Shown here: piece after piece, positions 47,291 through 58,177 of the stretch
How the letters are laid out: every line of letters starts with the position of its first letter
Numbering within the stretch: the first letter of the stretch is position 1
DNA from: Psococerastis gibbosa
Lineage: Eukaryota; Arthropoda; Insecta; Psocodea; Psocidae
NCBI GenBank assembly: GCA_963971405.1
Contig: OZ020490.1
Span: forward strand, 22,903,464 to 22,967,463
Direction: 5' to 3'
DNA length: 64,000 nucleotides
Notes under the pieces: generated by a model
Database searches by the model: none
What the model was told of the DNA's origin: nothing
What the model saw: only the letters and a program-made list of their open reading frames with translations
Made by a program: the position numbers and the translations under genes

Positions 47291-47640
47291 ATATGGAAAC
47301 AAAGGCAGTGTGCTCATGAACATAATAAAATTTTTTGATTTGTTCGTTATTCCAACAGACATGGTAGGAGCATGGGGTGAATGCGAATGGGGAGGGGGCT
47401 GGAATGGGGCAGGATGGGGGGGGGGGCTGGAAGGGGGTAGCTGTCACTTCTCTGGCGCTCCTCAATTCATCTCACTTCTCCCTTACACCTCCCATTTTGT
47501 ATTCCGCCTGCTCTGTGCCCTATTCCCCGTCTTGTCCGATAGTGTTGTACGTCATATTTACGAAATTAATACGAAAACTAGACAACCACTTGATGAAACC
47601 ATTGTTTCTGATCACTTCTTTTGGTGCGATTGAAGCAATA
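47291..47640. other. No gene recognised; G-rich stretch
   Basis: A G-rich segment at 47379-47440 (including a G10 run) and otherwise unremarkable sequence. Confidence 0.3.
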
Positions 47641-47862
47641 TAGTCAGGACATGTAGGGTAGTGGTACAGACTCCAACTTTCACCCAAAAGGTTGTTGGTT
47701 CGAGTTCCACACTTACTACATTTTCTCGCCATGCTTCGGAAGGAATGTAAAGCAGGTGGTCCCGGGCCTTCCTAGTTGAGTGTAAGAGACGGCTGTATAG
47801 CCCTAAATCCGCTAGGTTGGCTTAGTAATAGAACAAAAAGTCCATATTTATTTATATACTTA
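47641..47862 (+). mobile_element. SINE-A copy, full length
   Basis: TAGTCAGGACATGTAGGGTA head, GGTTCGAGTTCC B-box, CATTTTCTCGCCATGCTTCG body, AGTTGAGTGTAAGAGACGGC tail, and a TTTATTTATA end. Confidence 0.88.
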
Positions 47863-48489
47863 AACGGGCTAATTGTAAGAGTGGGCAGAAAGGCCCAAAA
47901 TTCGCCCATGTGGAAAATAAAGTCAATTTTCTTTCTTTCTTTAAACGCAAATTTAACTGTCCATTTTTTTTTTCATCACTGCAGCAAGTCCTAAGGAAAC
48001 TGCGTAAGAGACCACCCCTCATTCCTATGTGCTGACAACCACCTTAATTCTTCTGCCGGATCCTTCAAAAGTGTGTGACCATATTATACCTCGACCAGGT
48101 CTCAATGTGTCTTTACAAAGGTCTTATAGGTTATAGCTGGTATAGTAGCCCTTCGGGTCTAAAGCTCGCCTAATATACAGACGTTTTTCATTTCATTTCA
48201 TCCATGAAAAAAAGGCTATAGGCATGGATCTGGTTTCATATATAAGACACAGAAAAGACTTATGGTGGAATCTAGAATTTGTCTAGTAATGTACTATTTA
48301 GATCTCTTTGTGTGAGTCACTGAAGTTGTGGGCAAAGTTTCCTTTACTTTTCAGGATCTGTCTACCCTGTACAACACTTACCGGAGACTTTTTATTCTTG
48401 AACACGTACAGTATGTATTTTTTGAAATTATTTCTTAATTTTAAAAATAATTATAAAAATATGCCATGGAACCTAACATTCTTCTTCTT
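47863..48489. other. No gene recognised
   Basis: AT-rich, no coding or repeat match. Confidence 0.3.
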
Positions 48490-48655
48490 CTTTTGGCTCT
48501 ACAGCTCTTGATGAGCTTTGGCCTTCTCGACAACACTCCTCCAGTCATCTCGGCTTTGTACAACGCTCCACCATCTATGGACTCCCAACTCGCGTAGGTC
48601 AGTTTCCAACTCTTCTTTCCAGCATTTTCGAGGAATGAAACTTAACTTACAAGTA
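48490..48655 (-). pseudogene. RTE-like pol 3' end fragment with AAG/CTT tail
   Basis: Minus-strand frame: PRKCWKEELETDLRELGVHR, then WWSVVQSRDDWRSVVEKAKA and HQEL before a stop, followed by an (AAG)n tail. This W--VV--A--H-EL end is typical of RTE/Proto2-type pol C-termini. The fragment is open but only 3' terminal. Confidence 0.7.
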
Positions 48656-49017
48656 GGTACTTATAATATCGCCAAAAATAAAAAAAGAGTTTAAGTAAGG
48701 AACATGCCACAAATTCAGCCAAATTAGTGAAGAACCGGTCCGAGTTTACTCGAACATGCTTTCCAATTTATCAAAATTAGTAGATAGAGAAAATGAGTAA
48801 TTTCATGGTAAATAATTTTCCTATGGTTAAATTTCCGATATCTCGGGGGGGGGGGGGGGGGGGGGTTGTCCACCTGACGTCACTCGTCACTGGTGGTGAG
48901 GTAAATTCTAGATAGGTCAGACCAACACATTACCACACAGCAATACTGGCAGGGCACGCAATGCAGGGACGGTTTCAGAGAAAGTTTTCGGGGGGGGGCG
49001 ACCGCCCTAGAGAATAA

Positions 49018-49118
49018 AATCCCGGGATCCCGAATCCCGAAATCCCGGGATCCCGGCCAATTTTCGATCCCGAAATCCCGGGATTTTCAACAGGACAATC
49101 CCGGGATTTTCGGGATTG
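49018..49118. promoter_or_regulatory. hAT left subterminal repeat cluster
   Basis: At least six ATCCCGAAATCCC or ATCCCGGGAT-type motifs within 100 bp. A matching, inverted cluster lies at 51775-51856. The role as transposase binding sites is inferred from other hAT elements. Confidence 0.6.
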
Positions 49119-49379
49119 CTAAAAATGCAGAAAAACACAATGGCAGAAATCATTTTATGTGTATTTATACAAAAAATACGAAAGATCACGTACAAATCGT
49201 ACAATACACCATTAGTACCATGTATACGTGACTTTTGGCTGCTTTCGCACTTTTGCAGTGTCAGCGATTCGGCAGGTCAACAGGTGCGCCTGCGTCTGCC
49301 TGCATTCATTCTCTTTCATTTTCATTTAGTGTAGTTGTTGATTTAGTGCTGTGAGGACGATCACGATAACGATATCAAT

Positions 49380-51638
49380 ATGGTAAGTAAAATATTCAAA
49401 CACTTATTGGTTTTATTAAGCGTTCGGTTGTTTTGCCTCTGATCTGCATCTGCATCGTTAGAGTCTGGAGTTGTATAAGTATCATCTTAGGTCCGGACTC
49501 CGGAACGACACCTACCACTTAGCCCCTAACCTATTATCTATAATTATTGTCTTTTATAAGATTTAAAAAGTTTCTTTCGGAGCTACTGGAGAACTGAGTA
49601 AGTAGTATGTTTAACAATCATGTAAGGTGGATGTTGCATTGTTGCATTAATTAATTTTTTTTTTTAGAGTCAACCCAATCCTTCGTTTATTAAACACAAG
49701 AGAGATGCGGATCCATTGTCTCCATGGAGTCATTTCTTGATAGCTGCAGACGGCAAAAGTGCCCAGTGCAAAACTTGTAAGAGTATTCTCAAGACTCTTG
49801 GAGGATCTACGAAAGGCCTCCATGTACACTTAGAGGCAAAACATAAATTAAATCTAAAAAAACAAGACGGCGGCTCGGCCGCACCAGCAACAGCTTCCCC
49901 TTCTACATCAAGCAAGCGTCAAAAAATCAGCGATTACATGTTGCCAGCACTAGACGATGGAAGTATAGAAGCTGTTTTAGCTAGAATGACAGCGCTTGAC
50001 GGTATGCCCTTCAGGATTTTCGTTACATCTAAGGACTTGCGCAATTTGTTCCTGGCAAAGGGCTTTTCAAACTTGCCTAAATCTGAACCTACTATTAGAA
50101 GCAAAGTAATGAGCTACAGTTTGGTTGTGCGATCCAAAATAAAAGCCGAGCTGACACACCATAAGGCAATGGGACAACGCTTCAGTTTAACATTCGACGA
50201 GTGGACCTCTTCTGGAAACAAACGATTTATGAATGTCAACATTCATACTGGAGAGAAATCGTGGAGTTTGGGTTTAGTTAGGATTAAAGTTTCCCTAACT
50301 GCTGAAAACTGTCTGATACTTTTAGAAAGTCGCTTAGACTTATTTGGAATCTCTCTTAAGAAAGACGTGGTGGCCATCGTGACCGACGGTCCAAATGTTA
50401 TGCTGAAGGTCGGGAGGTTGGTTGAAGCTGAGCATCAAGTTTGTTTTGCTCATGGTGTTCATTTAGCAGTTTTAGATGTTTTATACGGAAGGAAGTCGAC
50501 AGAAACGACGCCACCTGCGTTGGCCGATTCGAATGAAAGTAGTGAGGACGAAGACGATGGTGATGGTACGGACGGGCAATTTATTATTGACGATACGGTG
50601 CAAGAACCTTCGATGACTAAATTGACAACTTTTCGGAACATTAAAGAAGTAATTTGTAAGGTCAGGAAAGTTGTGAAATATTTTAAAAAATCGCCTTTAA
50701 AGGTAGACACAATATTGGAAGCGTATGTGATTGCAGAACACGGAGCCCCCCTGAGTTTACTGCTGGACTGTAAAACAAGATGGAACAGCCTTTTTACAAT
50801 GCTTGAACGATTCATCAAACTGAAGTCTAGCATCCAAAAGGCCTTAATCGACTTAAAACATCCATTTAAATTGGAGGAATCTGATTTTGATGTAATTGCA
50901 GAGGTGGTAGAGGTCCTGTTGCCCGTGAAGTTGACAGTTGAAGCTTTCTGTCGTTCGGACGCAAATTTATTCACCGCAGATGTGGCTCTTATTTTTCTGT
51001 TCAAAAAGTTAAGGAAATTAAACACGGCCTTTGCAACTGCAATGACTGAATCCTTAGTGGAACGGGTTACAGAACGGCGGCGAAACGATCTATCTGGAGT
51101 GCTGGCATACTTACAAAACCCAGCAGCAAATGAACCTGAGGCTGATGAAGTGGGCCAAAAAGTAGTTGCCCTTTTTGCTCAACCAACAAAAGCCACCATC
51201 AGAAAAGTAATAATGTCTCTCGTGAAAAGAGTTGGTCTTTCAAACACAGAAGACGATCCGGTACCTCATATGGTTGGTAAGGATCCCCAAGCCATACCCA
51301 AACCCAACCCTGTTCCGGTTTCAAATAAGGTAACCATGAAAAATGAGCTGGAGGAGGCAATCAAACAGAGCCTCCTTCCCATGAAGGAAGATTACTCATG
51401 CGACCTCTTAAAAACTATAAAAAAAGAAATGAACATATATGATGGCGGGCAACAACCCCGAGGAACAAATTTACAGAAAGCGTTTATTTGGCTGAAGACC
51501 ATCCCTCCAACATCAATCGAGCCCGAGAGGGCTTTCTCGGCGGCGGCATACATAGGCACAAAAATAAGGAGCCGTTTAAATGATGAAACACTAGACGTTC
51601 TATTATTTTTAAGAATCAACTTGCGGCAAAACGTGTAG
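49380..51638 (+). CDS. hAT-family transposase, BED zinc finger type, two exons
   Basis: The coding sequence appears to start ATG at 49380-49382, immediately followed by a consensus donor GTAAGT. A 285-bp intron (49383-49667) ends in a T-rich tract and AG, and exon 2 opens AGTCAACCC in frame, giving about 657 residues. The first in-frame ATG within exon 2 is not near the front, which supports the spliced start. The BED finger has Cys35, Cys38, His55 and His60. The RNase H-like catalytic core has LTFDEWTS (Asp178), AIVTDGPNVM (Asp241), CFAHGVH (Cys260/His263) and a conserved LLLDCKTRWNS Trp. It finishes with the hAT dimerisation region IEPERAFSAAAY (catalytic Glu621), RSRLNDETLD and LLFLRIN. 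An acidic, low-complexity insert (SSEDEDDGDG) lies mid-protein. No frameshift or stop is present. It cuts and pastes the enclosing element. A ZBED-like domesticated host gene is unlikely, because the TIRs and duplication are intact. Confidence 0.95.
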
Positions 51639-52543
51639 AAAGGGTATGTTTAATTTTCGACATTAAATTTTTTGTTCAAGTTCAAGTTAATTATTTTTTT
51701 GTTGCAAAAAACACCTGTGAAATATGGCACTTTGTGTTTAAAGAGTAAAGACATACATGGTAGATAAATACATAATCCCGTTTCGGGATCCCGGGATCCC
51801 GGGATTGAGTCTAGCCAATCCCGGAATCCCGGGATTGGAAAAACCGTCCCGGGATTTTATTCTCTAGACCGCCCCCACCGCCCCCCCCCCAAGGATCCGT
51901 CCCTGACGCAATGCATTTGAGCGTGAATTTTTTATCATTTTTTTCAAAAAAAAACATTTTTTTGTACAAAAAAAAAATACTTTTTTGGGAAAGCAACCCA
52001 TCCGGTTTCGTTACTCAACTTGACACCAAAAATATACCTGACGGTAGAAATCATCGATAGCAAGGTGTCGCAGAAAAATTATTTTTTAGTCATTTTTCAT
52101 TAAAATTTATTCATTTTTATTTTTTTTTCCCCCAGAAGCAAACTATCAAGGGGCAAGCGACCACCTCATTTTATCAAAATTAACAACAACTACAATATAT
52201 GTGAATTTAAAAGAAATCGTTGGAGCCGTTTTTGGGAAATAATTTTTTTAGACGTTTTTTTGAAGTTTTTTGAAAATAAAAACCCTTCAAATTGAGTTAG
52301 CCCAAAATAAAAAAAATGGTTCCGAGGTATGATTTTTGTAAACCTACATGCCGAATTTCATCAAAATCGACCGAGTAGTTTGCCCGGAAATCGACGAACA
52401 GACAGATAGACAGACAGACATTTCGTAAAAACCACTTTTTTGGGTTCCTGGGACCTTAAAACGTGTAAATCCGTTGATATCTCGGAATCGAAAATTTCGA
52501 CCGTCACAAAGCTTTCCTTATACTCCGTATAAATTGGAAAGCA

Positions 52544-53105
52544 AAAATTACATAGAAATACGGCTTTAGCACATCATATAAAACGGAATAACCTCGAGTT
52601 ACGTAATGGGGCAAATTAGGAGCTTACACACAAGTTAATTTGTCGAACTTGGCATAATGTAGGATATATCGGTGAATGCATACATAAAGTAAACTATAAT
52701 GTGAAAGTGAGCATATTAGAATCTACCCTTAGTGAATTCAGTAAATAACGTAGAAGAAGGACGGCGTTTTAGAGGAGCAGTTGCGGGAAGGTGTAATTAG
52801 AGAGGCAGAGTATGGGATAGTGCAGAGGGTGATTTGTAGGCAGGGGCAGGGGGAGGGGGAGTCTCGCGACATTCCTAAGCCCCAGGATTAGTGTCGAGCT
52901 CCTGAATATAATGAGATTATTCAATGTAATCAAAACTAAAATATTTTAAAGACCCCACGTTTACTACCTCCTTTATTCAAACTTATTCAAATTTCAAGTT
53001 AGTCTCCGTTGTTAGAAGGCTGCTACAGCAAAATGGCTACAATCTCTGAATTGTCTACATTAAATTGCCAACCTCATTTATAATTAAGTTTTATTCCTTA
53101 GTATA
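52544..53105. other. No gene recognised
   Basis: AT-rich with a short G-rich stretch near 52840-52862. Confidence 0.3.
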
Positions 53106-54020
53106 CAGGTCTGCAGGGTCTGTCCGGAAAGTAATGTCAGTGAATTTTTTTACGGAGACTATGTGCGCGCAAGCGCGTGCTTTACTCGCTCAGATTTTGG
53201 TGGGGGGGGGGGATCTGGCAACAAGTTCCCACAAGTGCCAGCTGGCTGGTCGCATCAATTGTTCCATGTGAGTCGGTACAGTAACCCGGTGCAAGACGAA
53301 AAAAAGCGTTCGCTTGAGCAACGGATATGGCGATTAAGTTTTGTGTAAAACTGGAGAAGAGTGCTGCGGAAACCATTATATAATGTTGAAGAAGGCTTTC
53401 GACGACGATTACCTTTCGGGAAAATTGTCCGGAGGCACAAGGCTTTCGCAGAAGGTCGGGAATACGCCAACGACGAGCCCCGCGCTGGACGGCCATCAAC
53501 CTCCACTGCTGTTGTCTTGAAGGTTTTAGTAATGTTTAATTTATCGGAAATCAAATGGACACTTACATGTCGGTCAGTGTTCAACAAGTCACGCACATGT
53601 TGCGCATTGTCGTTGGTAGTGGAGTTTGATGGGCGTCCAGCGTGGCGCTCGTCGTTGGCGTCTTCCCGACCTTCTGTGAAGGCCTTGTCCCACCGGAAAA
53701 TTTGCCTACACAAAAGGCAATCGTCGTCGAAAGCCTTATTCATAACATTTTAATGGTTTCCGCAGCACTCCTCTCCAGTTTTACACCAAACTTGATCGCC
53801 ATCCGTTGCTCAAGCGAACGCTTTTTTCATCTTGCACCGGGTTACTGTACCGACTCACATCGAACAACTGATGTGACCAGTACAACGATCGGTAGCCAGC
53901 TGACGCTTGTTGGAACATGTTGCCTGATCCCTCCATCAAAATCTCAGCCAGTAAAGCGAGCGCTTTTGTCTATAGTCTCCGTAAAAAAATTCACTGACAT
54001 TACTTTCCGGACAGACCCTG
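53106..54020. mobile_element. Foldback mariner: two inverted copies of a mariner 5' end
   Basis: The left end (CAGGTCTG then CAGGGTCTGTCCGG) and the right end (CCGGACAGACCCTG) are followed by TA target dinucleotides. AAAGTAATGTCAGTGAATTT continues both arms. Each arm encodes the N-terminal DNA-binding part of a mariner transposase facing outward-in. The minus strand (53743-53530) reads RQIFRWDKAFTEGRED, AGRPSNSTTNDNAQHVRDLL and HVSVHLISDKLNI. The plus strand (53390-53505) reads RRHKAFAEGREYANDEPRAG and RPSTST. The arms meet near 53525. The catalytic DDD domain is absent, so it cannot mobilise itself. The left terminus also carries a tandem near-copy of its first 8-9 bp. Confidence 0.82.
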
Positions 54021-55252
54021 TATGTTAGGCGTGTATTCCACTGGTTAAAGTTTCCGTCATTTGTGATTAAAAAAAAATTGAGATTGTTGTTTCAAAGAGA
54101 CTATTATGTAGATACTTAACTTATCTCCTATTATAAATTGAGTTATAATATGGTAGCAGACATAATTAATAAGTCTCTACCATATTATAACTTAATTTAT
54201 ATTTAAGTGGCAGCCCGAAATTTAATACTTTTTATTTTTTAATTAATTAACTAAGCATGTTATTATTATTCTCCAGTTTTACACCAAACTTGATCGCCAT
54301 CCGTTGCTCAAGCGAACGCTTTTTTCTTCTTGCACCGGGTTACTGTACCGACTCACATCGAACAACTGATGTGACCAGTACAACGATCGGTAGCCAGCTG
54401 ACGCTTGTTGGAACTTGTTGCCTGATCCCTTCACCATAATCTGAGCCAGTAAAGCGAGCGCTTTTGTCTCCGTAAAAAAAATTCACTGACATTACTTTCC
54501 GGACAGACCCTGTATGTTAGGCGTGTATTCCACTGGTTAAAGTTTCCGTCATTTGTGATTAAAAAAAAATTGAGATTGTTGTTTCAAAGAGACTATTATG
54601 TAGATACTTAACTTATCTCCTATTATAAATTGAGTTATAATATGGTAGCAGACATAATTAATAAGTCTCTACCATATTATAACTTAATTTATATTTAAGT
54701 GGCAGCCCGAAATTTAATACTTTTTATTTTTTAATTAATTAACTAAGCATGTTATTATTATTCTCCAGTTTTACACCAAACTTGATCGCCATCCGTTGCT
54801 CAAGCGAACGCTTTTTTCTTCTTGCACCGGGTTACTGTACCGACTCACATCGAACAACTGATGTGACCAGTACAACGATCGGTAGCCAGCTGACGCTTGT
54901 TGGAACTTGTTGCCTGATCCCTTCACCATAATCTGAGCCAGTAAAGCGAGCGCTTTTGTCTCCGTAAAAAAAATTCACTGACATTACTTTCCGGACAGAC
55001 CCTGTATGTTAGGCGTGTATTCCACTGGTTAAAGTTTCCGCCATTTGTGATTAAAAAAAAATTGAGATTTTTGTTTTAAAGAGACTATTATGTAGATACT
55101 TAACTTATCTCCTATTATAAATTGAGTTATAATATGGTAGCAGACATCATTAATAAGTTTCTACCTTATTATAACTTAATTTATATTTAAGTGGCAGCCC
55201 GAAATTTAATACTTTTTTATTTTTTATTTAATTAACTAAGCATGTTATTAAA
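53773..55252. repeat. 492-bp tandem duplication (three copies) spanning mariner arm and MITE
   Basis: CTCCAGTTTTACACCAAACT recurs at 53773, 54271 and 54763. The second and third intervals are 492 bp and the copies are almost identical. Each unit fuses part of the mariner right arm with the left part of the GGCGTG MITE (54028 onward). The duplication therefore arose after both elements were adjacent. Identical 60-codon ORFs at 54257 and 54749 are a by-product. Confidence 0.88.
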
Positions 55253-55708
55253 GATTTGGCTCATCAAAGTTGTAGATGACTACTTCATGCATCATATTAT
55301 AAGATATTTTTAATTTTCGAAATTGTAGTTTTTTCATATAAACATGCAAATATTTTATAAACAATAATTGTAAAATATTTGCATGTTTACGAAAAAACTA
55401 CAATTTCGAAAATTAAAAATATCTTATAATATGATGCATGAAATAGTCTTCTACAACTGAAATGAACCAAATCTTTAATAACATGCTCAGTTAATTAAAT
55501 AAAAAATAAAAAGTAATAAAATTCGGGTTGCCAATTTCCTACGGGCTGTTCAATTTTAATATGGTAGACTTATTAATGATGTCTGCTGCCATATTTGAAC
55601 TTAATTTATAATAGATTTAAGTATCTACATAATAATATCCTTAAAATAAAAATCTCAACTATTTTTTAATCACAAATGATGAAAAAACTGACCAGTGGAA
55701 TACACGCC
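54028..55708. mobile_element. Palindromic MITE (GGCGTGTATTCCACTGGT ends), expanded by tandem duplication and a nested palindrome
   Basis: Left end GGCGTGTATTCCACTGGTTA and right end GACCAGTGGAATACACGCC, with TTA on both sides (54025-54027 and 55709-55711). Mirrored interior: ATGTAGATACTTAACTTATC, GGTAGCAGACATAATTAATA. It holds the 492-bp repeats and a second palindrome at 55194-55545. Confidence 0.8.
55194..55545. mobile_element. Palindromic repeat of the 43686 type nested in the MITE
   Basis: Arms GGCAGCCCGAAATTTAATAC and GTAATAAAATTCGGGTTGCC. Inner arms (AACTACAATTTCGAAAATTA and its mirror) match almost perfectly around CATGCAAATATTTTATAAAC. It would fold into a very long hairpin. Confidence 0.75.
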
Positions 55709-56396
55709 TTACACAAATGCCGTAATTATAATAAAATATCAATAGAGGTTCGGCGAAATTAAATAATTCCCTTTTACACACCCACAAAGATAAGAAACCG
55801 GTTAAATGAAATATTCATATAATAATGTTTACCTACATTATAAGAAAGCTTATATATATACAAGCTTTCTTGAATAACAGATCATTCCCCCCCCCCCACA
55901 ATTTATTACGCCCCGGTTAGGCGTAGATCGTGGGTTCGAATCCCACCAAGTCCAGTTTCTCTATATCCTCTAATTTCGGTTTTAACTAATCAAGCTACAA
56001 CTAATTAAAGCAACTAAAAACTAACTTTACATCATATTTAATATAATTCCAACCATCAAGTACTGAGTTCTTGACGCATTTTAAACGCTACCGGTAATAA
56101 AATAAGTAGTTCAACTGGTGTCACAGCCAAAAATCTATATTACTGATTTTTGAAGAGGACACCACCGAGTTTTATTTTTTAAAGGAAAATGGAAATCCGC
56201 TCTTTTCTTTCAATTGTTACTATCCCCACCACGATTTCACGACAGGCTGAACCACATTGGCCGTTTGACCAAAACCGTTTATTGCAATGGTGTTCGTCAA
56301 GGCAAACTTGAAGTTAGATTGCCTTCACTAAGCCAGCCTTGTAGTCCTGATTACTGTATGGTAGGCCTACCTAAGTTACTGTATGTTCATGAAAGT
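55709..56396. other. No gene recognised
   Basis: AT-rich flank of the BEL element. Contains a C10 run at 55888-55897 and a tRNA-like 3' half (55905-55952). Confidence 0.35.
55905..55952 (+). other. tRNA-like 3' half
   Basis: GATCGTGGGTTCGAATCCCA gives a canonical T-loop with a perfect 5-bp stem (GTGGG/CCCAC), followed by CCAAGTCCA, acceptor-like. No matching 5' acceptor or anticodon arm is visible upstream. It is probably a tRNA fragment or SINE remnant. Confidence 0.35.
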
Positions 56397-56505
56397 TGTC
56401 GAATGTTATTGTGTATGCTTTGTTTATCATAGTTTGTTGTTGTTTTTGAGTTGTGAGAAAAATACAAATGAAATATTACAATTTTTAAAACCAAATTATT
56501 TCACA
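56397..56505 (+). repeat. 5' LTR of the BEL/Pao element
   Basis: TGTCGAATGTTATTGTGTAT to TTATTTCACA. It ends at the A of the gag ATG, so the gag start overlaps the LTR/PBS junction. Differs from the 3' LTR at four positions. Confidence 0.88.
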
Positions 56506-57236
56506 TGGCGACCGTGACAGATGTATCTGAGACCGAAGAGACCGGTTACTCAAAATCCGAGATAATTTTGAAACATCTCCGAGCTCAGCGTCGGGTGATG
56601 AGAGGTTTGTTGACAAAAGCTTGCAAAGTCAAGCCAGTTTCAAAGGCAACAGTTGCTAAAGCGAAAAATAAGGCCGATCGTTTATTAGAACTGGAGAAGA
56701 CGCTGCAAGATGTAATTCTTGAAATGAATGATTTTGAATTGCTTGAGGAAGAAATGGAGAGAGCTGAAGAATATCTAGACCTATATACCGAGTATGCTAA
56801 TTCATTGGGATCTGAGGAAGATTACGAGTCCGTAGCTGGGAGTGCCATTGCTAGTGGAAGTCGACAAAAGATAAGTGTTAAATTACCACAATTAAATTTG
56901 GCTGAGTTTGATGGCAATCCTAAAAATTGGATTAATTTTTGGTCATTATTTGAAATAATTGATTCAGACGAGAACTTGAGTGACGGCCAAAAGCTTCAAT
57001 ATTTGAGACAAAGTGTGACGGATGTGGCTAAGACAGTTGTTTATTCTTTTCCACCGTCACCTGCTAATTATCGTAAAGTTATTGAGCATTTAAAGCAGAG
57101 GTTTGGTAGGAAAACACTTCTTGTTAATATTTACGTGCGTGAGCTAATGCACATAACCTTAACAAAAAACAGTCGAGATTTGGCTAATTTGTATGACAAT
57201 ATTGAGGCAAGACTATACGAGCCCTTGAAACACTAG
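56505..57236 (+). pseudogene. BEL/Pao gag, N-terminal frame
   Basis: A 243-codon frame from ATG 56505 to a TAG at 57234-57236. It has a coiled N-terminal half (ELEKTLQDVILEMNDF, EEEMERAEEYL) and a DUF1759-like core with LPQLNLAEFDGNPKNWINFW, SDGQKLQYLRQSV and VIEHLKQRFGR. Gag packages the element RNA into particles. A frame change near 57215 cuts the protein short, and its remaining domains continue in other frames up to about 57560. Recorded as a broken gene; the intact form is not reconstructed. Confidence 0.88.
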
Positions 57237-58177
57237 GACTAAAGAGTGATGAGTTCGCGGCCATAATGTGCCCGTTAGTAGAGTCCGCATTGCCAAACGA
57301 GATTTTAAGATCGTTTGAAAGAAAACGGTACTTGGTTACTAGAGACGGAGCTGAAGAGGATGATTGCACGTACGAGGAGCACAAGATCTCTTACGTTTTG
57401 TTCGGGGAGAAGTAGAATCAGAACAAAGAGTCTTGATTGCCGCTAAGGGAGTAAAGGAACATGGGAGCATTGCAGCAGACAGTGTTTGGCTCTACTACAG
57501 ACCAAGTCAGTTCAAAATTGTGTTTTCTGCCACAAACAACACCCAAGTAAAGATTGTTACAAGGCTAAGAAGAGCATGAATTATGAGGAGAAAATCAAAG
57601 CTCTACAAGACGGTGAGTGTTGCTTTCGTTGTTTAATACCGAGGCATCGAGTACAAAACTGTTCTCGTACTGATATTGTGTGCAAGATTTGTAACAAGAG
57701 GCATTACGAAGTCTTATGTAATAGAGAACCCAAGAATTATATATGCCTACTAAGGAGAAGAAGGCGAGCAGTTACTGCAGAGTCACACCAAGTTTAATGT
57801 TACTACAGACAGTCAAAGTGAGAATCGGAAAGCGAGTCTTGTTATCCGTGGAGTTTTGGATACTGGATCTGACAGATCGTACATCAGCAAAGAGATTGCT
57901 AAGAAAATACACGCCAATACCTGTGGCAAGGAAAAGATAACCCATGGTGTGTTCGGTGGGAAAGAAACCAAAGCTACTGATCACGCCAAATTTTTGGTCG
58001 AAATTTCGAGTGTTGACCATAAATACAAAAATTCATTTTGTTTATTGGACCAGGAGAAGATTTGCTGTTCCATTCCTAAACTGACTAATCTGGAGCTACA
58101 GAAAACTTTGGGTGCCAAAGGAATCAAGCTGAGTGATGCATTACCAGGTTCTGACGAGATTCACATTTTATTTGGAA
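57237..58177 (+). pseudogene. BEL/Pao gag C-terminus, zinc knuckles and protease region, frameshifted
   Basis: Successive frames show a gag continuation, zinc-knuckle motifs (CVFCHKQHPSKDC, CFRCLIPRHRVQNC, CKICNKRHYEVLC at 57510-57720) and an aspartic-protease block with LDTGSDRSYIS (57850-57890) followed by DUF1758-like sequence to 58175. At least four frame changes separate these pieces (around 57215, 57370, 57500-57800 and 58177). The protease would process the polyprotein but cannot be made intact from this copy. Confidence 0.85.

Larger units (their letters stand above)
48964..51905 (+). mobile_element. Complete hAT transposon (2,942 bp), intact transposase, perfect 8-bp duplication
   Basis: Left terminus CAGGGACGG and right terminus CCGTCCCTG are perfect 9-bp inverted repeats. 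The exact 8-bp duplication ACGCAATG lies on both sides (48956-48963 and 51906-51913). Imperfect inverted similarity extends inward: poly-G/C, then GACCGCCCTAGAGAATAAAA at the left, mirrored by TTTTATTCTCTAGACCGCC at the right. Both ends then carry many copies of ATCCCGGGAT-type palindromes (left 49018-49115, right 51775-51856), the expected position for subterminal transposase-binding repeats. The element encodes one intact two-exon transposase (49380-51638). All structural parts required for autonomous movement appear present. Confidence 0.95.
48731..52543 (-). mobile_element. R1 repeat (reverse), interrupted by a complete hAT transposon
   Basis: R1 right end and body at 48731-48963 (AGAACCGGTCCGAGTTTACT, G22 run near 48845-48866). 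R1 resumes at 51914 (CATTTGAGCGTGAATTTTTT) and ends ATAAATTGGAAAGCAA. GACAGATAGACAGACAGACA is at 52399-52420. Confidence 0.88.

Noticed and set aside
47091..47465. 124-residue minus-strand ORF as a gene
   Set aside because: It overlaps a decayed RTE-type RT end in another frame and shows no domain.
49716..51638. hAT transposase starting at the TTG at 49716
   Set aside because: Not an ATG; the spliced ATG at 49380 joins in frame with consensus splice sites and extends the BED region.
55905..55952. Functional tRNA gene
   Set aside because: Only the T-arm and 3' acceptor side are convincing; no 5' acceptor, D-arm or anticodon arm is found.
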